DNA of 64,000 nucleotides. It comes from Anaeromyces robustus. Its lineage: Eukaryota > Neocallimastigomycota > Neocallimastigomycetes > Neocallimastigales > Neocallimastigaceae. The position numbers and the translations under genes are program-made. Below are positions 10,390-21,600 of the stretch, piece by piece. The stretch spans positions 1-64,000 of the forward strand of contig MCFG01000291.1 in NCBI GenBank assembly GCA_002104895.1, given 5' to 3'. Under the pieces are notes generated by a model. It was given only the letters and a program-made list of their open reading frames with translations, searched no databases and had not been told where the DNA came from. The first letter of the stretch is position 1. Each line of letters begins with the position of its first letter.

Positions 10390-11040
10390 TAAATATTTAT
10401 ATATTAATTTTGAAAATTATACTATATAAATATAATGTTCTATAATGTGGTATTCTAGTATATAATAAATATCAATTAATAAAATATTCTATAATAAAGT
10501 AAATTCTATAATATAGTATGTTAAAAATATATATTGTATGTTATTAATATTAATATAATGTTCTATGATGTGTATAGTATAATATATATATATTATAATA
10601 AATATTAATATTATGTATTTTATAATTATAATATATAATAAATATTAATATAATGTCCCATAATATATTATATATAAATTAAATAATTACTGTAAGGGTT
10701 AATACACAGAATAATATTTTGTACAACAATAGACATTAACAAAAAAATTTATATTATATAAACTACTTTAATATAAAGATATAAAGTATTCATTGAATAC
10801 TTAAATTAAAAATATTCATAAATAATGAAATATATATCTAATTATATATAATCTTTTGCTGTATTCAGTATATTATAAATATATAGCTTTAACGTAACCT
10901 CTTTTTTATTTTATTATTAATTATATAAATCTATTAATAATAATAATAAATTTTTTATTATCTTATTTATATTTATAAATAAGATAATATATGAATAATC
11001 AAGCTAGATAAATAATTTTTTAATAAATAAATATTAAAGA
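10390..11040 (+). repeat. Dispersed repeat R, copy 1
   Basis: This is an AT-rich block with recognisable words: ataatgttctataatgtgg, aattactgtaagggttaat, acacagaataatattttg, the run taacgtaacc and an internal inverted repeat cttatttat(at)ttataaataag. The same ordered block occurs at 16026-16980 (same strand) and, inverted, at 46986-47694 and 54963-55690. It always lies beyond the 3' side of a type-1 AAA-like gene or its remnant. No coding potential seen. Confidence 0.7.
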
Positions 11041-11799
11041 ATTTATTTTAATTTGAAATATTATAAATTTTATTATATTATATATTATATTATATTATAT
11101 AATATTATATAATAATACATAATACTTTTTTCATTATTAATTCCAATGTTAATATTTCTTTTTAATTTTTTTTTTTTTTTACAAATTTATTTTATTTTAT
11201 CTTAATATTTCAAGTAATATTTTTAAATAACCATCTAAAAAGAAATAATTTTTTTTTATCTATCAAAAGAATAAAAATGGTTTTAAAATTTTTATTTAAT
11301 AATATAAATATATATATTTATATATTTATATATTTATATATTTATATATTTATATATTTATATATTTATATATATTTATATATAATTATTGATACGTATT
11401 TATTTATTTACTGTTTTTAATTTTCATATTTTATTTTTTATTTTTTTTATTTTTAATTTTTATTTTTTTTTTTTTGTTAATTTTTACTTTTTATTTTTTT
11501 TTTTTATTTTTAATTTTATTTTTTATTTTTTATTTGTCAATTTTACTTTTTATTTTTTATTTTTTATTTTTTATTTGTTGTTAATTTTTATTTTTTATAT
11601 AATTTTTTTTTTCATATATATATTGATATAATGTAATAATATAAAAATATTTGATATTAATAAAATATAATAATATATTTGATATGAATAAAGTATAATA
11701 ATATATAAAAATATTTGATATTCATAAAGTATATTAGTATAAAAATATTTGATATTAATAAAGTATATTATAAAAATATTTGATATTCATAAAATATAT
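11041..11799. repeat. Spacer D, copy 1: (TATATTTA)n, T-rich stretch and gatattaataaa(g)tat repeats
   Basis: It holds a tatattta tandem array at about 11305-11382, a poly-T region with taatttttatttttt words (11400-11600), and then imperfect ~30-bp repeats of aaaatatttgatattaataaagtat (11640-11800) reaching into the 3' end of the AAA-like gene. Homologous spacers lie at 18060-18636 and, inverted, at 46160-46985. Apparent open frames here are low-complexity only. Confidence 0.6.
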
Positions 11800-14748
11800 T
11801 CAATCACTTTTAGAATTTTTTTGAAATTTTTCTATGATACAAGTATGATGTTTTGAATTTTCATAACTTATACCAATTAATAACATATTATCTTCATAAC
11901 GACTGAATTTTCGATTATAATTTTGTTTTTTAATTTCTTTAATCACTGTTTCTGCATCTTTTTCGTATTTCAATTCGATAATTAATGCGGGATAATTAGA
12001 ATTAATATTAATAGGAACATAGGCTATAACAGCATATCCTTTACCTGAAATAAATTTATCATAGCAATTGTAATATTGATCTGCTACATAAAAAGCATCT
12101 TTAAGTGTATACTTCAAACATATTCCGTTATTGTAATCTATACTTTTTACATTATCATGATATTCTTCAATTAATTTTGCAACTTCTTCTGAATTTTCTT
12201 CCCATACATTTTCTAGAAGCATTTTAGATTTTTTTAACTTTTTAAAAATAACATCCCGTACTTCAGATTTAGTAATATTTAAAAATCCTTGTCTCATTTC
12301 TTTATTAGGTATAAATACTTCATCTGTTATTTGATCATATCCTAAATATCCCAAATGAACAAGTATAGTAAATACTTCATCTTTACTTTTAAAATTTTTC
12401 ATATCATTTTCAAAAGATGTTACATTTATTTTTATTTTTTTGTTTTCTTTAACTAATCTTATTATATCTTCTTTTAATCCAAAAAAGTCCATTTCAATAC
12501 ATTCAGTAATTGGTTTCATTGTAATTGATGATGATTTATCCCAATAATTATCAATAGTTTTATCTTCAATTACTTTTATAATTGACAATGGTTTATATAC
12601 GTTATATTTTTTTTCACTATCCATTAACTTGTAACCACCATACCAATTTTTAATAATATTAAAGTTAATTTCTTTTTCTGGATCATTTAATAATTTATTA
12701 TTGTTTCTATATGTATCATTTTGTTCTAAAGGAATATTAAATTTTGTACATAATTCTTTAACTTCATCTTCAAGAAAACCAAAATATTTTGCCAATCCAA
12801 ATGGTGATATCATTGAATATTCATTAAAATTATTAAGTTCTGTTAGACCACTATAATTTTCGATAGGTAAAATACCTGTCATGTAAACCAAAGCCAAATA
12901 CGATTTATCACTTACTAATATATTCAAGAATTTTAAATAATCTTTTTTTGTTTTTTCATTATATATATCGTTTCTTAATAAATAATCATATTCATCAATA
13001 ATAAGAACAGTTATTCTACCTGTATGAATTTTTATGTCTTCAAAAATTTTTCCAATTTCATTCTCATCAGTAAATTTAAATTTTGGTAAAACCATTTTTA
13101 TTTCTTTAATAGTTCCTTTTTTAATTTTGTCTAAGCCATCGTTAATATTTTCATCATTTCCGAAGAATTTCATCATATTTAATTTAATGACATTAAATTT
13201 TCCTAAATATTTATCCCAGTTTTGATTTTCGCTTTTAGAAATTTTTTTATTATTAAAAATAGTTGTTCTTATTTCACTAAAACTGTAATAGGCTGAAACC
13301 ATATCTGTTGTAATTGTTTTTCCAAAACCTGTAGGTCTAGAATCACATATATATCTATCAAATGTATTGACTTTTTCATTTAAATATAATATTAATTCTG
13401 TTTTATCTACATAGTATTCGGAATTTATGATATTGTCAAAATTTTCATCATCAGGATTAAAAATATGTCTTTTGATATTTAAACTTCCCCATTTTTCTGA
13501 TTTGATAAAATTTTCAAAATTTATACGTACTTCTTCATTAGGTATATATACTTCTTCCGTATTACTATCATAGCCTAAAAAACCATGGTGTACAAACAAG
13601 GTTAAAATATCATCTTTATTATTAAATATTTTCATATCATTTTTAAAAGATGTTACATTTATTTTTATTCTTTTCGAATTCATTAATAAAATTATAATAT
13701 CTTTTAATCGATAAAAGTTTTTTTCAATAACACTATGAAGTATGGATTCATTTTGAAAATTATGAATTTTTTTTTTCGTAATTGCTTTTACAACTGAATA
13801 TGATGAATATATATTATACTTTTTTCCATATATATTGTCAATTAATTGGTATCCATTATACCAATTTTTAATATCATTTAAATTAAATTTTATTTCATTT
13901 TTTTGAATTACTTTTTCATTATTTATTAATAGTTTCTCATTCGATGTTTTTCCATTTGATTCATATGCTCCATCATCAAGTTTTATCTTTTTACTTTTTT
14001 CATTATTTGTATTATCATGCATTTCACTACCAAATAATTTTTTCCATAATTCTTCAATTTCATTTTCATTGAAACCAAAATATTTTGCCATCCATTCTGG
14101 AGATATCATTGAATAATTGTCAGAGATTTTGTATTCTGATTCTAACATAGGTAAAATTCCTGTTATATATATTAAAGCTTGAGAAGTATTATCTATTAAT
14201 GTTTTAAGAAAATTTTTATATTTTTCAATAGATTCTTTATCGAATGAATTATTTTGAAAAACATAATCCCATTCATCGATAATAAGAACAATTTCTTTAT
14301 TAGTTTCATAATAAATATCATATAATATGTCAGAAAAGTCTTTTTCATCTGTAAATTCAAAATTTGATAGATTTCTTTTTATTTCATTAAAGATTGATTC
14401 TTTAATTTTTTTAATTCCAATTTTAATACTTTTATCTGTGAAAAAATAAGACATATTTAATCTGATTACATTAAATTTTCCTAAATACTTATCCCAATTT
14501 TCAGTTTTAGAAATTTTTTTGTCATCAAATATTGTTATTTTTTTATCTGTAATACTGTTATAGGCTGTAAGCATGTTTACAGTATATGTTTTTCCAAAAC
14601 CACTAGGACACGAAACACAAATAGCATTGTTATAAGTACCTATTAAATTATTCAGATGTAATATTAATTCTGTTTTATCAATATAAACATTGGAGTTTAA
14701 AAGTTTACTAAAATTTTCTTCACCAGGATTAAAGTATATGTTTGACAT
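11800..14748 (-). CDS. Type-1 AAA-ATPase-like / PD-(D/E)XK protein, two NTPase units (982 aa)
   Basis: This belongs to the AAA-ATPase-like (PF09820-type) plus PD-(D/E)XK (PF08011-type) family known from bacteria and anaerobic fungi. Unit 1 (about 1-423): the family's DKT motif (VYIDKTEL), Walker A SCPSGFGKT (about 46-54), Walker B IVLIIDEWD (about 153-161). Unit 2 (about 424-830): YYVDKTEL, SRPTGFGKT (about 465-475), VLIIDEYDYLLR. A single C-terminal nuclease-fold domain follows, with IIELKYEKDAE as the E-x-K strand and KKQNYN. The usual GxxxD before the hairpin reads GKGYAVIAYVP, so the first catalytic aspartate is not present. Typical family members have one NTPase unit (about 500-600 aa), so this is an internal duplication. 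There are no introns. The start follows an ATT repeat, and the same start and upstream are shared with the copy at 22854. Role unknown; NTP-driven nuclease or a derivative is inference. Confidence 0.85.
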   Translation of the reverse strand: MSNIYFNPGEENFSKLLNSNVYIDKTELILHLNNLIGTYNNAICVSCPSGFGKTYTVNMLTAYNSITDKKITIFDDKKISKTENWDKYLGKFNVIRLNMSYFFTDKSIKIGIKKIKESIFNEIKRNLSNFEFTDEKDFSDILYDIYYETNKEIVLIIDEWDYVFQNNSFDKESIEKYKNFLKTLIDNTSQALIYITGILPMLESEYKISDNYSMISPEWMAKYFGFNENEIEELWKKLFGSEMHDNTNNEKSKKIKLDDGAYESNGKTSNEKLLINNEKVIQKNEIKFNLNDIKNWYNGYQLIDNIYGKKYNIYSSYSVVKAITKKKIHNFQNESILHSVIEKNFYRLKDIIILLMNSKRIKINVTSFKNDMKIFNNKDDILTLFVHHGFLGYDSNTEEVYIPNEEVRINFENFIKSEKWGSLNIKRHIFNPDDENFDNIINSEYYVDKTELILYLNEKVNTFDRYICDSRPTGFGKTITTDMVSAYYSFSEIRTTIFNNKKISKSENQNWDKYLGKFNVIKLNMMKFFGNDENINDGLDKIKKGTIKEIKMVLPKFKFTDENEIGKIFEDIKIHTGRITVLIIDEYDYLLRNDIYNEKTKKDYLKFLNILVSDKSYLALVYMTGILPIENYSGLTELNNFNEYSMISPFGLAKYFGFLEDEVKELCTKFNIPLEQNDTYRNNNKLLNDPEKEINFNIIKNWYGGYKLMDSEKKYNVYKPLSIIKVIEDKTIDNYWDKSSSITMKPITECIEMDFFGLKEDIIRLVKENKKIKINVTSFENDMKNFKSKDEVFTILVHLGYLGYDQITDEVFIPNKEMRQGFLNITKSEVRDVIFKKLKKSKMLLENVWEENSEEVAKLIEEYHDNVKSIDYNNGICLKYTLKDAFYVADQYYNCYDKFISGKGYAVIAYVPININSNYPALIIELKYEKDAETVIKEIKKQNYNRKFSRYEDNMLLIGISYENSKHHTCIIEKFQKNSKSD

Positions 14749-16025
14749 ATTATTATTATTATTAAAAAAATTTTTTTTTTTTAATAATTGAAAATAGAAT
14801 AAAAAAAAAAAAAAAACGAATTTGTTGTCTTTTTATATAAATTTTTTTTTCTAACAAAACATTTTTTTTATTACTTTATTTAGTAATGCTAAGTAAATAA
14901 AAAATTTTTATTACATTATTAAATAAAATAATAAATTTTTTTTTTATTACTTCATTTCTTTGTAATTTATTATTTAATTTAAAAAAATTTTTAAACATTT
15001 AAAAAAATTTGAAATAATAAAATCTTTTTATTATGTCATATTCATTTGAAATAATAAAATCTTTTTATTATGTCATATTCATTTGAAATAATAAAATCTA
15101 TTTATTATATTCAATATATATACATAAAACTTCCTTCTTTTTTTTTTTTTTTATCTTTGTAATTACAAAAAATAAAAAAAATATTCTAAAATATAATAAA
15201 ATTTATTAAATCATATACTTTTTTATTATATTTATAATTATTAATTATTATTTTTTTTCTAAATAATATTTAAATTAATTTTTTATTCAAATTATTAAAT
15301 CAATTTATTACTTTTCTTAAATTACTTTTTTTTTTTAAAATTTCTTTTATATATATATATATAAATTAATTTATTTCATTAAAATTTATTTTTTGTTTAT
15401 TCTGTTTTTCTTTATCATGATTTTTTCCAATTTGTTTAATAATAAAAATGAGTAATATAGTAATTAAAATGACAATTGTTACTAAATGTTTATTTTAAGT
15501 TTATGATCAATTCTAGTTCTTTTATTAATTTAGATTATATGATTTTTTAATGATTTTATATGGATGACATTAAATAATTTTACATAATTTTATATAATAC
15601 ATTTAAAAGATAGCATATTATTATTATTATTAAACCATTAAATTAATATCAAATGAATTCATTACTTTATATAATTTCATATAACTTTTTATAATATATT
15701 AAAGTGACGCCTTAGATTAATTCGGCCATCAGTCCAAGTTATATATTTTAAAGATAGCAATATTATTATTATTGTTATTATTAAACAATTAAAATTAATA
15801 ATAAAATTAATATTTGAAAAGATTCATTAATTATAAAAAGTTTAAAATTAAGTCTATACATTTTATATTTTAATATATATTAATATTTAATGGAAATTTA
15901 AAATGGAAAAAAAATTTTATAATAGTAATTTATATTTATATGTAGTATAATTAATACTAAAAAAATAAAGGATATTTTTAAAATTATTATAACAAAATAT
16001 TTTAACTTATTTGATTTTCCAACTC
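14749..16025. repeat. Upstream region U of the type-1 gene, copy 1
   Basis: AT-rich 5' flank with poly-A/T blocks, the words aacgaatttgttgtc (14816-14831) and gtttatgatcaattct, and ATT repeats. The same ordered region lies upstream of the second type-1 gene (22855-23960) and, inverted, at 53702-54891. A 40-bp tandem repeat (tgaaataataaaatctttttattatgtcat) sits at about 15010-15100. A short GC-richer insertion at about 15701-15747 is described separately. No gene seen. Confidence 0.65.
15704..15735 (-). ncRNA. tRNA-Leu-like 5' half, relic
   Basis: The minus strand reads GGACTGATGGCCGAATTAAT then CTAAGGCGTCAC. This fits positions 1 to about 28 of a class II tRNA-Leu: the T8-G9, GCCG/GGCG D stem and TAAGGCG(TCA) are as in eukaryotic tRNA-Leu. 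The D-loop GG pair is lost and no 3' half follows. It is absent from the homologous U region at 23820-23880, so it is an insertion. Confidence 0.45.
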
Positions 16026-16980
16026 ACCATACTTATATATTTAAATATAATGTTCTATAATGTGGTATTCCAGTATATAATAAATATTAATTAATGAAAT
16101 GTTCTATGATAAAGTAATTCTATAATATAGTATGTTATAAATATATACAGTATGTTATAAATATTAATATAATGTACTAGGGTTAAAACTTAAAAGACTT
16201 GGTAACAATATGATAGTTAAACGTCATGTACCTTATCTGTGGGTGGAGCACTTTGTGATCGTGAAGGAAGTGAGCCTAACTATTAATATAATGTCCCATA
16301 ATATATTATATATAAATTAAATAATTACTGTAAGGGTTAATACACAGAATAATATTTTGTACAACATTAATAGACATTAACAAAAAATTTATATTATATA
16401 AATTACTTTAATATAAAGATATAAAGTATTCATTAAATAATTACTATTAGGATTAATACACAGAATAATATTTTGAACAACATTAACGGGCATTAACAAA
16501 AAATTTATATTATATAAACTACATTAATATAAAGATATAAAGAATTCATTGAATACTTAATTAAAAATATTCATAAATGAAATATATATAATATTAATTA
16601 ATAATTAAAAAAACTATTTTATAAAATAATTAATTTTCGAAACCTTTTTTTTTTTTTATTATTAATTATATAAATCTATTAATAATAATGAATTTATTTT
16701 TTATCTTATTTATATATATAAATAAGATAAGATAATATTTGAATAATTTGGATATTAAAAATATTCATAAATGAAATATATATAATATTAATTAATAATT
16801 AAAAAAAATATTTTATTATTTTTAACAAAATAATTAATTTTCGAAACCTTTTTTTTTTTATTAATTATATAAATCTATTAATAATAATGAATTTATTTTT
16901 TATCTTATTTATATATATAAATAAGATAAGATAATATTTGAATAATTTGGATAAATAATTTTTTAATAAACCTAAACGTA
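16026..16980 (+). repeat. Dispersed repeat R, copy 2, with two internal tandem duplications
   Basis: Same order of motifs as copy 1, but two separate segments are doubled. The block from aataattact(gtaa/atta)gg to tataaagtattcatt occurs at about 16316-16433 and 16434-16552 (period about 118). The block from ttaaaaatattcataaatg to gaataatttggata occurs at about 16561-16754 and 16755-16951 (period about 195). It also carries a 105-bp foreign insertion (16176-16280). Confidence 0.65.
16176..16280 (+). other. 105-bp GC-richer insertion, weakly U1 snRNA-like
   Basis: It interrupts repeat R between two copies of tattaatataatgt (16162-16175 and 16281-16294). Its second half reads ATGTACCTTATCTG, then GGGTGGAGCAC, then GTGATCGTGAAGGAAGT. 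This has the order and rough spacing of a U1 snRNA 5' region (ACUUACCU, GGGGAG, GAUCAYGAAGG loop bound by U1-70K). Two mismatches in the 5' splice-site-recognition element and one in the loop mean it would be a pseudogene fragment at best. Alternative: an unrelated unique sequence. Confidence 0.3.
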
Positions 16981-17109
16981 AAACGTGATAGTTTTAAATT
17001 AAATAGGCTTTTTTTCTTTAATGTTGATTATATATATTTAATAAGCGAATATTGTTATAATATAATTTATTATCATACTATTTGAAATTTATTAATATTT
17101 ATAAAAGAA

Positions 17110-17680
17110 ATACATTTTTATTCCAAAAAGACCATAGTTATGGGAACTACTATTACAATTTCTAATATTTACGTTAAAACTATTCTTACCATTGTCTACA
17201 GTTAAAAATTTATCCTTTGTCTTAAATAAACTTTTATTAGTATATTCAAACGTAACATTCATTATTTCATTTTTTTTAACATTAGTATTATTATTATTAT
17301 CAACTGTTAAACATCTATCTTTATCTGCTCTTGAAAAGATATAACCTTTAGTATTTGGTGATATAAACCAACCACTCTAATCTTTTATTATTATTAAAAA
17401 TTAAAGAAATAATCCTCTAATTTCTCACCTTCCAAATTTCTTAAACAAAGGATTATTTCTTTACTTTCTCTTTTAATGATAAATCACTTCTTGAACCTTT
17501 ATTATCATTATATTTGATATTTATTTTTTTAATCCATTTAATTTTATTAATATTATTAGAAATATTAGATTTAAATTCAGAGTCTTCATATCACTAAGAT
17601 GAAGCAACATCTCCAAGTTTATTTATCAAGTTCTCTTAGATATACTCATTCAGAATATGATAATAATATATATTACCAAT
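17110..17680 (-). pseudogene. Decayed lectin-like beta-trefoil protein fragment
   Basis: The minus strand contains a clean stretch (about 17385 to 17115) reading YIFSRADKDRCLTVDN, then KFLTVDNGKNSFNVNIRNCN, NYGLFGIKMYF. The repeated (C/F)LTVDN...V.I..C pattern is that of carbohydrate-binding ricin-B-type beta-trefoil folds, which are common in gut-fungus secreted proteins. A further coding-like stretch lies upstream (17590-17460: SNISNNINKIKWIKKINIKY). The gene is broken. It sits as an insertion between repeat R and spacer D of the second array unit. Confidence 0.4.
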
Positions 17681-17689
17681 TTTTATATA

Positions 17690-18059
17690 ATTAATAAATA
17701 CGAAAGTGGTATAAATAGTATATAGTAACCATGTCAAAGAAATATTTGAAAAATATGGATTTAAACTTTTGAATGAATATATTGTTAATACTTTTACATT
17801 TCTTGATAAATCACAAATACTATATATACCTTAAATGTAAATAATTAATTACTTTGTTGTATTTTATAAGGAAAAATTAATACAATTTGGTAAATATATA
17901 AAAAAAAAGTTATAAATATTTAAAACGATTATCAATAATATTGAAAAAGAACAAAATATAAAAATTTATGACATTAATTTTAACTGATTTAAAAAAATTT
18001 CCTTTTGTAAAAAAAATAATAAAAAAAAATATAAAAAAAAGCTTATTTAATATGTATAA
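17690..18059 (+). other. AT-rich stretch with one short coding-like remnant
   Basis: At about 17732-17836 the plus strand reads HVKEIFEKYGFKLLNEYIV and on to a stop (FTFLDKSQILYIP), with no start codon or exon context. This looks like a small gene relic of unknown family. The rest is A/T homopolymers. Confidence 0.25.
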
Positions 18060-18636
18060 TAAAAAGTTTTATTATTGAATATATATATATATAAATATTA
18101 AATGATTTATTTTAATTTGAAATATTTTTATTTAATAGATATTTATATATATTTATATATAATTATTGATACGTATTTATTCATTTATTCATTTACTGTT
18201 TTTTTTATTCAATCTTTATTTATTAATTTTTACTTTTTATTTTTTATATTTTATTTTTCACATTTTATTTTTTTATTTTTTATTTTTTATTTGTTAACTT
18301 TCATATTTTATTTTTTATTTTTTTTTTTTTTTGTTAATTTTTACTTTTTATTTTTTATTTTTTATTTGTAAACTTTTTATTTGTAAACTTTTTATTTTTT
18401 TTTTATTTTTTATTTGTTGTTAATTTTTATTTTATATAATTTTTTTTTTCATATATATATTGATATAATGTAATAATATAAAAATATTTGATATTAATAA
18501 AATATAATAATATATTTGATATGAATAAAATATAAAAATATTTGATATTAATAAAGTATAATAATATTTGATATTCATAAAGTATATTAGTAGTATAAAA
18601 ATATTTGATATTCATAAAATATATTCAATCAATTTT
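18060..18636. repeat. Spacer D, copy 2
   Basis: Homologous to 11041-11799, with the same cgtatttattcatttactg start of the T-rich part, T-rich words and gatattaataaa(g)tata repeats leading to the 3' end of the type-1 gene. It lacks the long tatattta array. The open frames on both strands are repeat artefacts. Confidence 0.6.
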
Positions 18637-21600
18637 TTAATTTTTTTGAAATTTTTCTATGATACAAGTATGATGTTTAGAATTTTCATTTGTACTTTTA
18701 GCATCATTATCATAACTTATACCAATTAATAACATATTATCTTCATAACGACTTAACTGTCGATTATAATTCTTTTTTTTAATTTCTTTAATTACTGTTT
18801 CTGCATCTTTTTCGTATTTCAATTCGATAATTAATGCGGGATAATTAGAATTAATATTAATTGGAACATATGCTATAACAGCATATCCTTTACCTGAAAA
18901 AAATTTATCATAGCAATTGTAATATTGATCTGCTACATAAAAAGCATTTTTAAGTGTATACTTTAAACATATTTCACTATTGTAATCCATACTTTCTTCA
19001 TTATCATGATATTCTTCAATTAATTTTGCAACTTCTTCTGAATTTTCTTCCCATATTTTTTCTAGAAGCATTTTAGATTTTGTTAACTTTTCAGAAACGT
19101 CATCCCATACTTTAGATTTAGTAATATTTAAAAATTCTTGTCTCATTTCTTTGTTAGGTATAAATACTTCATGTGTTATTTTATCATATCCTAAATATCC
19201 AAAATGAACAAGCATAGTTAATACATCGTCTTTATATTCAAAATTTTTCATATCATTTCTAAAAGATCTTACATTTGTTTTTATTTTTTTGTTTTCTTTA
19301 ATTAATCTTATTATATCTTCTTTTAATCCAAAAAAGTCCATTTCAATACATTCAGTAATTGGTTCTTTTTCCATTGATGATGACATATTCCAGTAATTAT
19401 TAATAGTTTTATCTTCAATTACATTTATAATTGACAATGGTTTATATACGTCATATCTTTTTTCACTATCCATTAACTTGTAACCACCATACCAACTTTT
19501 AATAATATTAAAGTTAATTTCTTTTTCTGGATCATTTAATAATTCATTATTGTTTCTATATGTATCATTTTGTTCAACGGGGATATTAAATTTTGTACAT
19601 AATTCTTTAACTTCATCTTCAAGAAAACCAAAATATTTTGCCAATCCGAATGGTGATATCATTGAATATTCATTAAAATTATTAAGTTCTGATTGATCAT
19701 AAGATTTTTTGATAGGTAAAATACCTGTCATGTAAACTAAAGCCAAATATGGTTTATCTTTTATTAATACAGTCAAGTGTTTTAAGTAATCAAAGTAATC
19801 TTCTTGTTTTGTATTATTATATTTATCACTTTTTCTTAATAAATAATCATATTCATCAATAATAAGAACAATTTTTCTACCTGTATGATTTTCTATGTCG
19901 TAAAAAATTTCAACAATTTCATTTTCGTCAGTAAATTTAAATTCTGGTAAAACCATTTTTATTTCTTTAATAATTCCTTTTTTAATTTTGTCCAAGCCAT
20001 CCTTAATACTTTCCCCTTTTCCGAAAAATTTCATCATATTTAATTTAATGACATTAAATTTTCCTAAATATTTATCCCAGTTTTGATTTTCGCTTTTAGA
20101 AATTTTTTTATTATTAAAAATAGTTGTTCTTATTTCATTAAAACTGTAATAGGCTGAAACCATTTCAGCTGTAATTGTTTTTCCAAAACCTCTAGGTCTA
20201 GAATCACATATAAACCTTTTGATTGTATTGACTCTTTTATTTAAGTATAATATTAATTCTGTTTTATCTACATAGTATTCGGAATTTAAGATATTGTCTA
20301 GGTCTTCATTAGGATTAAAAATATGTCTTTTGATATTTAAAATTTCCCATTTTTCTGATTTGATAAAATTTTCAAAATTTGTACGTACTTCTTCATTTGG
20401 TATATATACTTCTTTAGTATTACTATCATAGCCTAAGAAACCATAGTGTACAAACAAAGTTAAAATATCATCTTTATTATTAATTATTGTCATATCACTT
20501 TTAAAAGATGTTACATTTATTTTTATTTTTTTCGAATTCATTAATAAATTTATAATGTCTTTTAATCCAAATAAATTTATTTGAATATTTTCAATAATTG
20601 ATTCTATTGATGATGATTTATCCCAATAATTATCAATAGTTTTATTCTCAATTGCTTTTATAATTGACAATGGTTTATATACATCATATCTTTTTTCACT
20701 ATCCATTAACTTGTAACCACCATACCAACTTTTAATAATATTAAAGTTAATTTCTTTTTCTGGATCATTTAATAATTCATTATTGTTTCTGTATGTATCA
20801 TTTTGTTCAACGGGGATATTAAATTTTGTACATAATTCTTTAACTTCATCTTCAAGAAAACCAAAATATTTTGCCAATCTAAATGGTGATATCATTGAAT
20901 ATTTATATAAATTATTAAGTTTTGATTGATCATAAGATTTTTTGATAGGTAAAATACCTGTCATGTAAACTAAAGCCAAATACGATTCATCACTTACTAA
21001 TATATTCAAGAATTTTAAGTAATCTAAGTAATCTTCTTGTTTTATATTATTATTTTTGTCACTTTTTCTTAATACATAATCATATTCATCAATAATAAGA
21101 ACAATTTTTCTACCTGTATGATTTTCTATGTCGTAAAAAATTTCAACAATTTCATTATCGTCAGTAAATTTAAATTTTGGTAAAACCATTTTTACTTCTT
21201 TAATAATTCCTTTTTTAATTTTGTCTAAGCCATCCTTAATACTTTCCCCTTTTCCGAAAAATTTCATCATATTTAATTTAATGACATTAAATTTTCCTAA
21301 ATATTTATCCCAGTTTTGATTTTCGCTTTTAGAAATTTTTTTATTATTAAAAATAGTTGTTCTTATTTCATTAAAACTGTAATAGGCTGAAACCATTTCA
21401 GCTGTAATTGTTTTTCCAAAACCTCTAGGTCTAGAATCACATATAAACCTTTTGATTGTATTGACTCTTTTATTTAAGTATAATATTAATTCTGTTTTAT
21501 CTACATAGTATTCGGAATTTAAGATATTGTCAAAGTTTTCATCATCAGGATTAAAAATATGTCTTTTGATATTTAAAATTTCCCATTTTTCTGATTTGAT

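Noticed and set aside
10390-11040. Repeat R considered as the LTR of a retroelement
   Set aside because: No TG..CA termini, no primer site or polypurine tract, and its position relative to the nuclease genes is not that of paired LTRs.
11389-11631. Phe/Tyr-rich open frame, at first sight a membrane protein
   Set aside because: Pure T-rich low complexity; the homologous spacers at 18.1 and 46.5 kb do not keep the frame.
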